Shown: positions 30,844 to 39,922 of the stretch, piece after piece
How positions within the stretch are numbered: the stretch's first letter is position 1
How the letters are laid out: every line of letters starts with the position of its first letter
NCBI RefSeq assembly: GCF_003387075.1
Contig: NZ_QUMQ01000001.1
Coordinates: forward strand, 5,270,001-5,334,000
Direction: 5' to 3'
DNA from: Asanoa ferruginea
GTDB taxonomy: Bacteria; Actinomycetota; Actinomycetes; Mycobacteriales; Micromonosporaceae
Length of the DNA: 64,000 nt
Program-made: the position numbers and the translations under genes
Notes under the pieces: model-generated
What the model was told of the DNA's origin: nothing
Seen by the model: only the letters and a program-made list of their open reading frames with translations
Databases searched by the model: none

Positions 30844-31150
30844 ATGACCGCGATCTTCGACCAGCCGGCGCCGGCGCTGTCACCGGTCGGCCTGCTCGCC
30901 GCCGGCCAGCCCGAGCGGGCGGTGCCGGTCGCCGACGAGTCAGCCGCGCTCCACCGCCAACTCCGGATCGACGGCATCGCCCTGGCCGCGGTGCTCCTCA
31001 CCCCGGGGCGAGGCCCTCCGCGACCTCGGCCGGGCCGCCCAGAGCCACCAGAGCGTCCGCGAAGCGATCGCCATCATCGAGCCCCTCGCCAACGACGACC
31101 CCCACCTCGCGGCCGACTGGATCAGCCGAGCCCACCGCCTCCTACCTTGA
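30844..31150 (+). pseudogene. Remnant of a tetratricopeptide-repeat protein
   Basis: An ATG at 30844 opens a frame (MTAIFDQPAPALSPVGLLAAGQPERAVPVAD) that resembles a helical TPR segment up to about LAAVLL, then turns into Pro/Arg-rich shadow sequence. From about 31010 a different frame reads EALRDLGRAAQSHQSVREAIAIIEPLANDD and ends at a stop at 31148-31150, again TPR-like. The two parts are one frame apart, so this is a frameshifted and shortened remnant. It fills the gap between the divergent phoX and the ABC exporter; the preceding bases 30660-30843 hold several CGTTGCC/GGCAACG inverted words and no gene. Confidence 0.5.
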
Positions 31151-31162
31151 GATCGGCACGTC

Positions 31163-33025
31163 GTGTTCGCACTGTTCGAAAGCCCGGTTGACCCCTTCCC
31201 GACGACCGACAACAGCACCCCGGCCCGCACCGTCGGGCGGTTCCTGCTGACCACCCTCCGCCCACTGCGCCCAGTCGTCGCGGTCGCCGTCGCCATCACG
31301 ATCCTGTGCGCCGCCATCGAGGTGTGGCTCATCGGCTACGCCGGCCGGCTGGTCGACACCCTCGCCGCCGGCAGCCCGGACACGTTCTGGGCCGACCACG
31401 GCACCGGGTTGCTCACCGTCGGCGCGTTCGTGCTGCTCGGCCGGCCGCTGCTGAACCTCGTCGGCGAAGCGCTCGACGACATCTCGTTCCGGGCCAACGC
31501 GCGCCCGCTGGCCCGCTGGCGGGCACACCGGCACGTGTCCCGGCAGTCGGTCGGCTGGTTCCGCGACGACCTGGCGGGGCGGATCGCCACCTGGGTCCGC
31601 GACGGCGGCGATGCCGCCAGCACCGCCGCCTACAGCGTCATCCACACGCTCGTGTTCGTGGTCGCCTACATCGCCGGTTCGGTGTGGCTGATGTGGTCGG
31701 TCGACGTGCGCCTGCTGCTCCCGCTGGGCACCTGGATTCTCGCCTACGCGCTGCTGATGCGCTGGGCGGTCCCGCGCTACCGGCGGGCGTCCGAGCGGCT
31801 GCAGGACGCCGAGTCGGAGCTGACCGGCCTGCTGGTCGACTCCTACGCCAACGTCGACACGCTCGCGTTGCTCGGCGGGCCCGGCGCCCGCACCGAGCAC
31901 GACCGCCTGGTGTTCGCCCGGGCCCGGCGCGCGCACCTGGATCTGCAACGGGTCGAAGTCACCATGAACAGCAGCATGATGGCGCTCGGCGGCGCCCTGT
32001 TGGTCGGCCTCGTCGGTTACGGGATCGCGCTCTGGCGCCTGGATGCCGCGCCGTTGGGCCTGGTCGCCGCCGCGCTGGCACTCAGCTTCCGGATCACCTC
32101 GATGGGCGAATGGCTGCTCGACGCGGTGTCGGCCCTGTTCGGCTCGGTCGGTGCGCTGCGCCGCGCCCTGCGGACCGTCGCGCAACCGCTGGCCGTCGCC
32201 GACAAACCAGGTGCGACCGATCTGCGCGTACGCGGTGGAGCCATCAGCTTCGCGCAGGTCAGCCACCACTACGGCCGGGGCGCCGGCGGGCTGGACCGGC
32301 TGAGCCTCGACGTCGCGGCGGGTGAGCGGGTCGGCATCGTCGGCCGGTCCGGCGCGGGAAAGTCCACATTGGTGGGTCTGCTGCTCCGGTTCCACGACGC
32401 GGAGGCCGGCACGATCACGATCGACGGCACCGACATCACCGACGTGACCCAGGAGAGCCTGCGCGCCCAGATCGCCATGGTCGCGCAGGAGGCCACCCTG
32501 CTGCACCGGTCGGTCCGGGAGAACGTCGCCGGCCCCAGCGGCGCCGACGACGACCTGTCGGTCGAGGCGGCGCTGCGCCGGGCCGCCGCCGACGGGTTCG
32601 TCGCGACGCTCCGCGACACCGACGGCCGCACGGGGCTGGACGCCCACGTCGGCGAGCGCGGCGTGCGGCTGTCCGGCGGCCAGCGGCAGCGGATCGCGCT
32701 GGCCCGGGCGTTCTACCGCGACGCCCCGATCCTGGTCCTGGACGAGGCGACCTCCGCGCTCGACTCCGAGGCGGAGGCCGCCATCCACGAGACACTCGGC
32801 GAAGTGATGACCGGCCGCACCGTGATCGCGATCGCCCACCGGCTGTCCACGATCGCCCACCTGGACCGGATCGTGGTCCTGGACGCGGGCCGGATCGCCG
32901 AGCAGGGCACCCACGCCGAGCTGCTCGCCCAGGGCGGTCTCTACGCCGACCTGTGGTCGCGCCAGTCCGGCGGCTTCCTGGCCACGGCGACCGAGCAGGA
33001 CCGGGCGCACGCCGGTCCGAGCTGA
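31163..33025 (+). CDS. ABC exporter, fused membrane and ATPase half-transporter
   Basis: 620 residues starting with GTG. Six transmembrane helices occupy about residues 25-330 (type IV exporter fold), followed by an ATPase domain: Walker A GRSGAGKST, Q-loop VAQEAT, signature LSGGQRQR, Walker B ILVLDEATSALD and H-loop AHRLST. It should work as a dimer, and with no second half-transporter nearby, probably a homodimer. Substrates of such single exporters include lipids, drugs and peptides; nothing here allows a choice. Confidence 0.93.
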   Translation: MFALFESPVDPFPTTDNSTPARTVGRFLLTTLRPLRPVVAVAVAITILCAAIEVWLIGYAGRLVDTLAAGSPDTFWADHGTGLLTVGAFVLLGRPLLNLVGEALDDISFRANARPLARWRAHRHVSRQSVGWFRDDLAGRIATWVRDGGDAASTAAYSVIHTLVFVVAYIAGSVWLMWSVDVRLLLPLGTWILAYALLMRWAVPRYRRASERLQDAESELTGLLVDSYANVDTLALLGGPGARTEHDRLVFARARRAHLDLQRVEVTMNSSMMALGGALLVGLVGYGIALWRLDAAPLGLVAAALALSFRITSMGEWLLDAVSALFGSVGALRRALRTVAQPLAVADKPGATDLRVRGGAISFAQVSHHYGRGAGGLDRLSLDVAAGERVGIVGRSGAGKSTLVGLLLRFHDAEAGTITIDGTDITDVTQESLRAQIAMVAQEATLLHRSVRENVAGPSGADDDLSVEAALRRAAADGFVATLRDTDGRTGLDAHVGERGVRLSGGQRQRIALARAFYRDAPILVLDEATSALDSEAEAAIHETLGEVMTGRTVIAIAHRLSTIAHLDRIVVLDAGRIAEQGTHAELLAQGGLYADLWSRQSGGFLATATEQDRAHAGPS

Positions 33026-33029
33026 CCCG

Positions 33030-33767
33030 TCAGAGGCGGGCCAAACCACCGTCGGCCATGATGGTCTGGCCCGTCACAAAGCCGGCGTCGTCACTCGCGA
33101 GGAACGCGATGACGCCCACCACGTCGTCGACCTCACCGGGGCGCTTGATGGCCTGGGCGTGCGCGGCCTCCTCGAGTTCCTTCCCGCCCCGGTGCGCCAG
33201 CACACCGGGGGTGCGGGTGAGGGTCGGGCCGACCGCGTTGACGGTGATGCCGAAGGGAGCCAGGTCGTTGGCCAGCCCGCGGGTGAAGCCGATGATGCCC
33301 ATCTTGCTCGCGAAGTAGTGCGACAGGCCGGGGGTCACCGTCACGATCGAGTTGGACGTCAGGTTGACGATCCGGCCCCAGCCACCGTCCTTCATCGCCG
33401 GCAACACCATCTTGGCCATGAGGAACTGCGAGTCGAGGTTGACGGCCAGGACCCGCCGCCAGGTCGCGTAGTCGAGGTCGGCGATATCACTGAACGGGAA
33501 GATGCCGGCGTTGTTGACCAGGATGTCGATCCGGCCGAACCGGCGGATGACCTCGGCGCCGACCTCCGCCGTCTGGGCCGGGTCGGACACGTCGGCGGTC
33601 AGGCCGATCGCCTTGGTCTGGTCGAGCAGCGCCAGGGTCTCGTCGGGGCTCTCGAGGTCTACCGCGACGACAGTGAGGCCGCGTTCGCCGAAGCGGCGGG
33701 CGATGGCCTGGCCGATGCCGCGGGCGGCGCCGGTGACGATCGCGACCCGGTCCGGGTGAGTTGACAT
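33030..33767 (-). CDS. SDR-family NAD(P)-dependent oxidoreductase
   Basis: 245 residues. The cofactor loop is TGAARGIG, then NNAGI, an active-site Ser in NLTSNSIV, and the YxxxK pair in HYFASKMG. The Asp in VVAVDLES at the end of strand two suggests NAD preference. The closing GFVTGQTIMADGG is that of FabG-like enzymes. It is the last gene of a three-gene unit with the NTF2-like protein and the MFS transporter, divergent from a LysR gene that probably controls the set. Its stop is 4 bases from that of the convergent ABC exporter. Confidence 0.94.
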   Translation of the reverse strand: MSTHPDRVAIVTGAARGIGQAIARRFGERGLTVVAVDLESPDETLALLDQTKAIGLTADVSDPAQTAEVGAEVIRRFGRIDILVNNAGIFPFSDIADLDYATWRRVLAVNLDSQFLMAKMVLPAMKDGGWGRIVNLTSNSIVTVTPGLSHYFASKMGIIGFTRGLANDLAPFGITVNAVGPTLTRTPGVLAHRGGKELEEAAHAQAIKRPGEVDDVVGVIAFLASDDAGFVTGQTIMADGGLARL

Positions 33768-33776
33768 GAGGATCTC

Positions 33777-34634
33777 CTATTCCGCGCCCAGAGCAGTGGC
33801 GCGCTGGGCGGTGGTGAGGTCGTGCTCGGTCCACAATGAGCTGTCCCATGTGGAGGTGATGCGGGTGGCGAGGCCCTGCCGGTCGAGCTCGACGGCGGTG
33901 ACGCCGCGCGGCACGTCCGCGCTGGCCCACTCGAACGCGCCTCCCTGGGCGTTGCCCACGGTGTGCCGCACGGTGAGGCCCGCCCCGTAGGGAAGCGTCG
34001 TTCGGCGCAGGAACGAGTGGGCGGCGATCCGCCCGGTGACGAGGGTGTGCAGGGCGAGGTCCTCGACGACCACGTTGGGCCCGAGCAGCGCCGCCACCCG
34101 GTCGGCGTCGCCCGCGCTCAGCGCGGCGGCGAGCTTCCGGAGTACCGATGGCTCGCCGAACGCCTCCTCGCCGAAGTCGCCCGGGAACTGGTCGAGCGGT
34201 ACGCGGAGCTTCTCGACGCCGGCCACGGTGAGGGAGCGGCCGTCCCAGTGGTCGACCCAGCGCACCGCCTTGCCGTCGCGGAGGTTGACCGTGCCGATCG
34301 CCCGCACCTCCCGGCCGAACATCTCCGGCGAGTCGGTGAAGAACACCACGCCGCTGTCGCCGTCGCCGACGATCCGGGTTGGGTAGGCGACGGCCTCCGC
34401 GGGCCAGGCGGCCAACAGCTCGGCGAACTGGTCGTAGAGCGTCTTCCAGTCGCGGAAGACCCAGCCGACCGTGGCGTCGCCGTAGGTGACCGACTCGCGC
34501 GCGAAGTGCGCCATCAGCACGTCGACGTCGGTGCCGGACTTCGCCTCGAAGTAGGACCGGCAGAAGCGCACCAGATCGTCTGAGGCGCGGCTGACGTCGA
34601 CGTCGTGGCCGAGGATCTCTGCTGTGGAACTCAT
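33777..34634 (-). CDS. Tandem NTF2/SnoaL-like domain protein
   Basis: 285 residues starting MSSTAEILGHDVDVSR; AAGGAG precedes the ATG, which overlaps the stop of the MFS gene (ATGA). Two NTF2-like cone-shaped domains follow each other: residues about 18-135 (RSYFEAKSGTDVDVLMAHFA, then GKAVRWVDHWDGRS) and about 165-280 (LAAALSAGDADRVAALLGPNVVVEDL). Such domains bind small hydrophobic molecules and serve as isomerases, cyclases or dehydratases, or as inert binding proteins. With the SDR gene next door a small catabolic or biosynthetic step is likely; substrate unknown. Confidence 0.85.
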   Translation of the reverse strand: MSSTAEILGHDVDVSRASDDLVRFCRSYFEAKSGTDVDVLMAHFARESVTYGDATVGWVFRDWKTLYDQFAELLAAWPAEAVAYPTRIVGDGDSGVVFFTDSPEMFGREVRAIGTVNLRDGKAVRWVDHWDGRSLTVAGVEKLRVPLDQFPGDFGEEAFGEPSVLRKLAAALSAGDADRVAALLGPNVVVEDLALHTLVTGRIAAHSFLRRTTLPYGAGLTVRHTVGNAQGGAFEWASADVPRGVTAVELDRQGLATRITSTWDSSLWTEHDLTTAQRATALGAE

Positions 34635-35830
34635 CGGATTCTCCTTATGGTGGTGACGACCGCGGCGATGGTGCCGAGGGCGAGCACGGCGCCGAAACCG
34701 ACCATCGTCGGTGCCAGCGCCGCGTAGCGGATGACGATGCTGAACGCGATCGACGGCAGACCCATCCCGGCGTACGCGATGATGAAGAAGACGGCGAGCA
34801 CCCCGGCGCGCGACGCGGGGTCGGCGGCCAGCACGGTCTGCGTCGCCGCCGCCTTGAACAGCAGCCCGGCGCCCGCACCGGCCAGCGCCGCCCCGGTCAG
34901 AAACCAGCCGAGGGTCGGGTGGTAGAGCGCGGCGGCGGTGACCGCCAGCCCGACCGGGAAGAGCCCGCTGCCGGCCACCAGCAGGCGTCGCTGCGGGGCC
35001 TTGCCGAGCAGGATCTGGGCGGCCGCGGACGCGGCGAACGCGGTGAACGGTGCCAGGCCCACGACGAAGGTCGAGGTGATGCCGAGCTGGCCGCGCACGA
35101 CGATCGCGCCGAGCGACGAGAAGAAGCCCATCAGCGCGAAGGCGAAGAAGCCCACGGCGGCAGCGGCGCCGAACAGGCGGGCCGCGCCGGGCCGCAGCGC
35201 GAACCGGCTCGGTCGCGCCGCACCGGCGCCGCCCAGCCGGTCGACGGTCTCCGGGGTCGACAGGACGAGGACCAACAGCCCGGCCATCACCCCGGCGAGC
35301 AGGACGTACGAGGTGACCAGCGGCGCCGGCAGCCACTGGGCCAGGATGCCGGCCAGCAGCGGGCCGAGGGCCAGGCCGCCGAGGTTGGCCACCGTCGAGG
35401 TCAGCATCGGCACGCCGGAGCCCGCGCGGTCCGGATGGGCCGCGCGGTGCAGGTCGGTCAGGTAGGCGGTCGCCGTCGAAGCCATCAGTCCTACGGCGAT
35501 GCCGGTCAGCACCCGGCCGACGATCAGCCCGGGCAGCGTCGGCCAGGCGGCGAGGACGAGTGCGGCGCCGATGCCGACTACGAGCGCGGGCGCGATGATC
35601 CGGCGCCGGCCGAACCGGTCCGAGAGGTGCCCGAGCGCGCCGAAGCTGATCGCGGCGCCGGCCACCATCACCGCGAACGCGATGGTCACCTGGGTCGGCC
35701 CGAAGTGGTCGCGGGCCTGGTAGAGCGGCCAGAGCGGGGTCGGTAGCGTGCCGAAGGCCATCAGGCTGGCGAACGCCAGGGCGACGAACCAGAACCCGGT
35801 CGCGTGCCCGGGGCGCGAAAGTGTTGTCAC
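34631..35830 (-). CDS. MFS transporter
   Basis: 399 residues from a GTG, with about twelve hydrophobic helices. The loop 2-3 signature is GHLSDRFGRRRII. It has the size and layout of drug:H+ antiporters and sugar or aromatic-acid exporters of the major facilitator superfamily. It is the first gene of the unit with the NTF2-like and SDR genes, and it lies opposite the LysR regulator with a 91-base gap. Confidence 0.92.
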   Translation of the reverse strand: MTTLSRPGHATGFWFVALAFASLMAFGTLPTPLWPLYQARDHFGPTQVTIAFAVMVAGAAISFGALGHLSDRFGRRRIIAPALVVGIGAALVLAAWPTLPGLIVGRVLTGIAVGLMASTATAYLTDLHRAAHPDRAGSGVPMLTSTVANLGGLALGPLLAGILAQWLPAPLVTSYVLLAGVMAGLLVLVLSTPETVDRLGGAGAARPSRFALRPGAARLFGAAAAVGFFAFALMGFFSSLGAIVVRGQLGITSTFVVGLAPFTAFAASAAAQILLGKAPQRRLLVAGSGLFPVGLAVTAAALYHPTLGWFLTGAALAGAGAGLLFKAAATQTVLAADPASRAGVLAVFFIIAYAGMGLPSIAFSIVIRYAALAPTMVGFGAVLALGTIAAVVTTIRRIR

Positions 35831-35885
35831 GACCTGGACAACCGACGGTCGGGGCCGAACCTATTCAGCTCCAGCACACATGTTC

Positions 35886-35902
35886 GAGATGGTTTCCATC
35901 TC
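35886..35902. promoter_or_regulatory. Probable LysR operator
   Basis: GAGATGG-TTT-CCATCTC is a perfect 7-bp inverted repeat in the 91-base gap between the MFS and LysR genes, 19 bases before the LysR ATG. LysR proteins typically bind a dyad in such divergent gaps and control both sides. Confidence 0.55.
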
Positions 35903-35921
35903 CGCGAGAGATACTGGCGGC

Positions 35922-36794
35922 ATGGAGCTGCGAAACCTTCGGCACTTCGTCGCGCTCGCGGAGGAGCGGAGCTTCACCCGGGCCGCCGCGCGCGAGTTGA
36001 TCGTGCAGTCCGGCCTGTCGACGTCGATCCGTTCGCTGGAGAAAGACGTCGGGGGACTGCTCTTCATCCGCGGCACCCGGCCGGTCCGGCTGACCGCGGC
36101 CGGCGACGCGCTGCTGCCGGAGGCTCGCCGGACACTGGCCGCGGCCGACGCTGCACGCCAGGCGGTGCAGCAGGTCGAGGGCGTGCTGTCCGGCCGATTC
36201 ACGATCGGCACGATGGACAGCATCGGGCACACCCTGCCGTTCTCGGCCTGGCTGGCCGAGTTCGCTCTCGCGCACCCGGGCCTGGAGATCGTCGTCACGC
36301 AGCAGCCCGCGTTGCGGATGGCCGAACTGGTGGCCGGCGGCGAACTCGACTGCGCCCTGTTGCCCGCGACCCGCGACGCCGGCCTGACCGTCCTCCCGCT
36401 GATCTCCGAGCCGATCGTCCTCGCGTGCGCGCCCGGCCATCCCTTGGCCCGCAAACGCACGGTCCGGCTGGCCGACCTCGACGGCGAACGCTTCGTCGAG
36501 ACACCGCCGGGCTGGGCGATCCGGGCCCTGATCGACGAGACGTTCGACGCCGCCGGCCTGAGCCGGCGGATCGCCTGCGAGGTCACCGACTGGACGACGG
36601 TCGTCGACCTCGTCGCGGCGGGCGTGGGCGTGGCACTGATCCCGGAAGGACTCAACTTCGCCCGCCTGCCGTCGCCGCGATTGATCCCGCTGGCCGACGC
36701 ACACCTGGAACGCCGTTTGGATTTCGTCTATCCAGCGGGGCCCGCCGCGAGCCCCGCCACCCGACGTTTCCTCGCCGTGCTCGAAAGCCGCTAG
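35922..36794 (+). CDS. LysR-family transcriptional regulator
   Basis: 290 residues from the ATG at 35922 (MELRNLRHFVALAEERSFTRAA); longer readings would start inside the operator or the divergent gene. The winged helix covers residues 1-60 and the periplasmic-binding-protein-like effector domain follows from about residue 90 (FTIGTMDSIG). Position opposite the MFS-NTF2-SDR unit suggests that it activates or represses those genes in response to their substrate. Its stop shares the bases CTAG with the convergent membrane-protein gene. Confidence 0.93.
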   Translation: MELRNLRHFVALAEERSFTRAAARELIVQSGLSTSIRSLEKDVGGLLFIRGTRPVRLTAAGDALLPEARRTLAAADAARQAVQQVEGVLSGRFTIGTMDSIGHTLPFSAWLAEFALAHPGLEIVVTQQPALRMAELVAGGELDCALLPATRDAGLTVLPLISEPIVLACAPGHPLARKRTVRLADLDGERFVETPPGWAIRALIDETFDAAGLSRRIACEVTDWTTVVDLVAAGVGVALIPEGLNFARLPSPRLIPLADAHLERRLDFVYPAGPAASPATRRFLAVLESR

Positions 36795-38056
36795 GCGCCC
36801 CAACGGTCGATCACGTCGCGCGGCGGAGGGCCGTCATCGAGCGGACCGCTGGCGACCACCGTGCCGGCGGCGTCGAGCGCGTCGATCCGTGCCCGGAACC
36901 CGTCCTCCATCGGCAGGCTGGTCAGATCGACCGCGATGATGCCGATCCCGTCGGGCAGCGGACCGTCCACGATGGTGCGTCCGTCGAGCGTGATCCGGGC
37001 AGTCGCCGTGTTCCCGGGTGCGACCACGACCACCGCGCCGTCGATGTCGCGGGCGGCCGTGACCGGAGCACCGGCGAAGGGGTCGCTCATCGTGTGGAAG
37101 GGGTTCAGGGACACGCCGGCGTCGACCGCGCGCGCCAGGCACACCCACCATCCGCCGCCCACCGCGGGCGCGGCCAGCACCGCCGCTTCAGCGCCGTCGA
37201 GCGGCCCACCCCAGATCACCCGCGGCGACCGGAGTAGGCGGTCGCCCATCTGGTCGGTGAACGACCGGTAGGCGATGGCGAGGAGGTTCGGATCGACCGA
37301 TCCGCGCGCGCCGCGCGTCGCATCCGCGGTTTCCGCCTCCAGGGCCGTCGCCAGCGGCTCGGCGCTCGACTTCACCTGCTCGACGCCTCGCGCCGGTGCC
37401 GCGTAGCGCACCACGCCGGCGCAGGTCGCCCGCCACCACTCGGCCGGCTGCGGCTCGATCCGGACCACGTAGGAGCCGGTCGGCGCCGGCTGCCAGGTGG
37501 TCGCCTCGGGCAGCGCGGCCGTGTCGATCTCACATCCGGCGGGGGCCAGGCCGACCCGGACTCCCGATGTCGAGGCATGGACGAAGGGGTTCTCGAGGGG
37601 CCCACCCACGACAGTTGACGCGGCCGTCAGCGCGGCGACTGTGGCGCCGCGCGGACCGGCCAGGAGCCGCAGCTCAGCCGATTTCGACACGACCACGATC
37701 CGGTGGTCGCCGACCTCGTCGGCCAGCAGCACCTGGGCGCCCTGCCCGACCTCGGCACGCAGTTCCGTGGTGAAGCTCTGGTCGCCTGCCAGGCTGCCGC
37801 GCGGCGGCGACGCGAGCAGCCGCTGGATCCAGTCGGCCCGTGAGGCCGGCGGCGGCGGGTCCACGTGATCGGCGGTCGAGGTGACCCCGCCAAAGGCGAA
37901 CGCGGCGCCGATGGCGGCCACGACGGCGGCGGCGGTCCAACCCCACCGCCGGCTATCCCGCTTGCGTGACAGGAGGCGGGCCAATGGATCCGGCGCCGGG
38001 CGGACGTGCTCGACCGCCGCGGCCATCGCCTCCCGCACCTCGTGTTCCAGCGTCAC
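36791..38056 (-). CDS. Membrane-anchored partner of a SigE-family sigma factor, function unknown
   Basis: 421 residues from a GTG that overlaps the stop of the sigma-factor gene (GTGA), so the two are translationally coupled. The first 40 residues are cytoplasmic (MTLEHEVREAMAAAVEHVRPAPDPL), then one helix (WGWTAAAVVAAIGAAFAFGG) and a large external part of mixed beta content with a few Trp and Cys residues. The layout resembles an anti-sigma factor or sensor, but the N-terminal part lacks the zinc HxxxCxxC motif. I do not recognise the external domain. Confidence 0.8.
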   Translation of the reverse strand: MTLEHEVREAMAAAVEHVRPAPDPLARLLSRKRDSRRWGWTAAAVVAAIGAAFAFGGVTSTADHVDPPPPASRADWIQRLLASPPRGSLAGDQSFTTELRAEVGQGAQVLLADEVGDHRIVVVSKSAELRLLAGPRGATVAALTAASTVVGGPLENPFVHASTSGVRVGLAPAGCEIDTAALPEATTWQPAPTGSYVVRIEPQPAEWWRATCAGVVRYAAPARGVEQVKSSAEPLATALEAETADATRGARGSVDPNLLAIAYRSFTDQMGDRLLRSPRVIWGGPLDGAEAAVLAAPAVGGGWWVCLARAVDAGVSLNPFHTMSDPFAGAPVTAARDIDGAVVVVAPGNTATARITLDGRTIVDGPLPDGIGIIAVDLTSLPMEDGFRARIDALDAAGTVVASGPLDDGPPPRDVIDRWGA

Positions 38057-38532
38057 GGCGTCATCGTCCTTTCCCCCAGCACCACGCGAAGGCGGGCCAG
38101 CCCGCGCGACGCCTGGCTCTTCACGGTTCCGATGGAGCAGTTCAGCGCGGCGGCGGTGTCGGCCTCGGACAGGTCGTCCCAGTAGCGCAGCACCACGACG
38201 GCCCGGGTGCGCGGCGGCAACGCGCGCAGCGCGTCGACGATCGCGTGCCGCTGCTCGACCTGGTGGACGCCGTCGCGAACACCGCGTTCGGGCAGCACGG
38301 CGTGCAGGATCTCCCGCGCGCCGTAACGCCGCCACACGCTCACGTGCAGGTTGACCATGGACCGGCGGATGTAGGGCAGCGGTTCGTCGATCGTCGACCA
38401 CCGGCCCATCGCCTTCAGCAGGGCGGTCTGGAGCAGGTCCTCCGCCGCGTGCGTCGAACCGGTCAGCAGATATGCCGAACGCAACAGCTCGCTGTAGCGC
38501 AGCCTGACGAAGTCCGCGAAGTCTGTGGTCAT
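38053..38532 (-). CDS. SigE-family ECF RNA polymerase sigma factor
   Basis: 159 residues from the ATG at 38532 (MTTDFADFVRLRYSELLRSAYLLTG), the usual start of this actinobacterial group; GAGGGGG lies upstream. Region 2 is THAAEDLLQTALLKAMGRW and region 4 is LPPRTRAVVVLRYWDDLSEADTAAALNCSIGTVKSQ. These sigma factors direct transcription of small stress or envelope regulons. The coupled membrane protein is probably its partner. Confidence 0.93.
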   Translation of the reverse strand: MTTDFADFVRLRYSELLRSAYLLTGSTHAAEDLLQTALLKAMGRWSTIDEPLPYIRRSMVNLHVSVWRRYGAREILHAVLPERGVRDGVHQVEQRHAIVDALRALPPRTRAVVVLRYWDDLSEADTAAALNCSIGTVKSQASRGLARLRVVLGERTMTP

Positions 38533-38644
38533 CCCGCCCCCTCTCACCAGATTCGACGCGGGGACGGGCACAAAGGTTGATTGTTTGCCGCGCCCGGTCG
38601 CGGGTAGGCGGTCGAGATCAACGGGCCAGAGGGGGAGTGCTCCG

Positions 38645-39862
38645 ATGAAAGCGGTGGTGTTTCACGGTTTGGGCGACATTGGGCTCGACGAGGTCGCCGA
38701 ACCGGTGATCGAGGAGCCGGCGGACGCCATCGTCCGGATCACCACCGCCGCGATCTGCGGCACCGATCTGCATTTCATCCGGGGCACCGTTCCCGGCATG
38801 AAGCCGGGCAAGATTCTGGGGCACGAGGGTGTCGGCGTGGTCGAAGAGGTCGGCTCCCAGGTGCACAACCTCGCTCCCGGCGACCGGGTGGTCATTTCGG
38901 CGGTGCTCGGCTGCGGGTCCTGTTCCTTCTGCCGCGAGGGCCACTTCGCCCAGTGCGACAACATCAACCCGTACGGCCCGCGGTCGGGCACGGGCTCGCC
39001 GGGCTCGCCGGAGCAGCAGGGGCCGTTCAACGGGCTCCAGGCGGAGTACGCCCGCGTGCCGAGCGCGCACACCAACCTGTTCCGGTTGCCGGACTCGGTT
39101 TCCGACGCACAGGCGATCCCGCTGGCCGACATCTACCCGACGGGCTACTTCGGTGCGGTCATCGCCGACGTCTCCGATGGCAAGGTCGCGACGGTCTGGG
39201 GCTGCGGACCGGTGGGTCAGTTCGCCATCCGCTCGGCCTTCGAACGCGGCGCCGCCCGGGTGATCGCAGTGGACGGCCACGCCGACCGGCTGGAGTACGC
39301 CCAGGCCGCCGGCGCCGAAGTGATCAACTTCAACGAGGTCGACCCGGTCGACGCGATCATGGATCTGACCCTCGGGATCGGCGCCGACTGCGCGATCGAC
39401 GCGGTCGGTGTCGACTCGGAGAGCGCGAAGTCCGGCCCGGCCGCCAAGCAGGCCCGCGGCCAGGACAAGATGCACCGCGACGAGGTGCGGGAGATCGCCC
39501 GCAAGAGCAACGAGCAGGACGGCCACTGGAAGCCCGGCGACGCACCGAGCCAGGCCCAGTCGTGGGCGATCGAGAGCTTGGCCAAGATGGGCACCCTCGG
39601 CATCGTCGGCGTCTACCCGATGGCCGACCGGTTCTTCCCGATCGGCACGGTGCTGGGCCGCAATCTCACCGTCAAGGCCGGGAACGGCAACCACCCCAGA
39701 TACATCCCGAAGCTGCTGTCCATGGTGGAGTCCGGCGTGGTGAACCCGGAAGAGGTCCTGACACAGCAGGAACCGCTCGACGACGCACTCGCCGCCTACC
39801 GCGAGTTCGACCTGCGCAGCCCCGGCTGGCTCAAGGTCGCGTTGGAGCCCGCCACGACCTGA
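38645..39862 (+). CDS. Zinc-dependent alcohol dehydrogenase (MDR superfamily)
   Basis: 405 residues starting MKAVVFHGLGDIGLDEVAEP. The catalytic zinc ligands lie in CGTDLHFIRG and GHEGVG; the structural zinc site is the four-Cys lobe CGSCSFCREGHFAQCD. The Rossmann loop is VWGCGPVGQFA. The insertion around residues 260-310 (KQARGQDKMHRDE and so on) marks the glutathione-independent formaldehyde dehydrogenase-like group, which are often annotated as alcohol dehydrogenases. The upstream gap of 112 bases separates it from the divergent sigma factor. Confidence 0.93.
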   Translation: MKAVVFHGLGDIGLDEVAEPVIEEPADAIVRITTAAICGTDLHFIRGTVPGMKPGKILGHEGVGVVEEVGSQVHNLAPGDRVVISAVLGCGSCSFCREGHFAQCDNINPYGPRSGTGSPGSPEQQGPFNGLQAEYARVPSAHTNLFRLPDSVSDAQAIPLADIYPTGYFGAVIADVSDGKVATVWGCGPVGQFAIRSAFERGAARVIAVDGHADRLEYAQAAGAEVINFNEVDPVDAIMDLTLGIGADCAIDAVGVDSESAKSGPAAKQARGQDKMHRDEVREIARKSNEQDGHWKPGDAPSQAQSWAIESLAKMGTLGIVGVYPMADRFFPIGTVLGRNLTVKAGNGNHPRYIPKLLSMVESGVVNPEEVLTQQEPLDDALAAYREFDLRSPGWLKVALEPATT

Positions 39863-39922
39863 CAGCCGGCGTGTCAGTGGCATGTCAGGTCGGTGTCAGG
39901 GCGGCCGCCGATCGTTGCCGGC

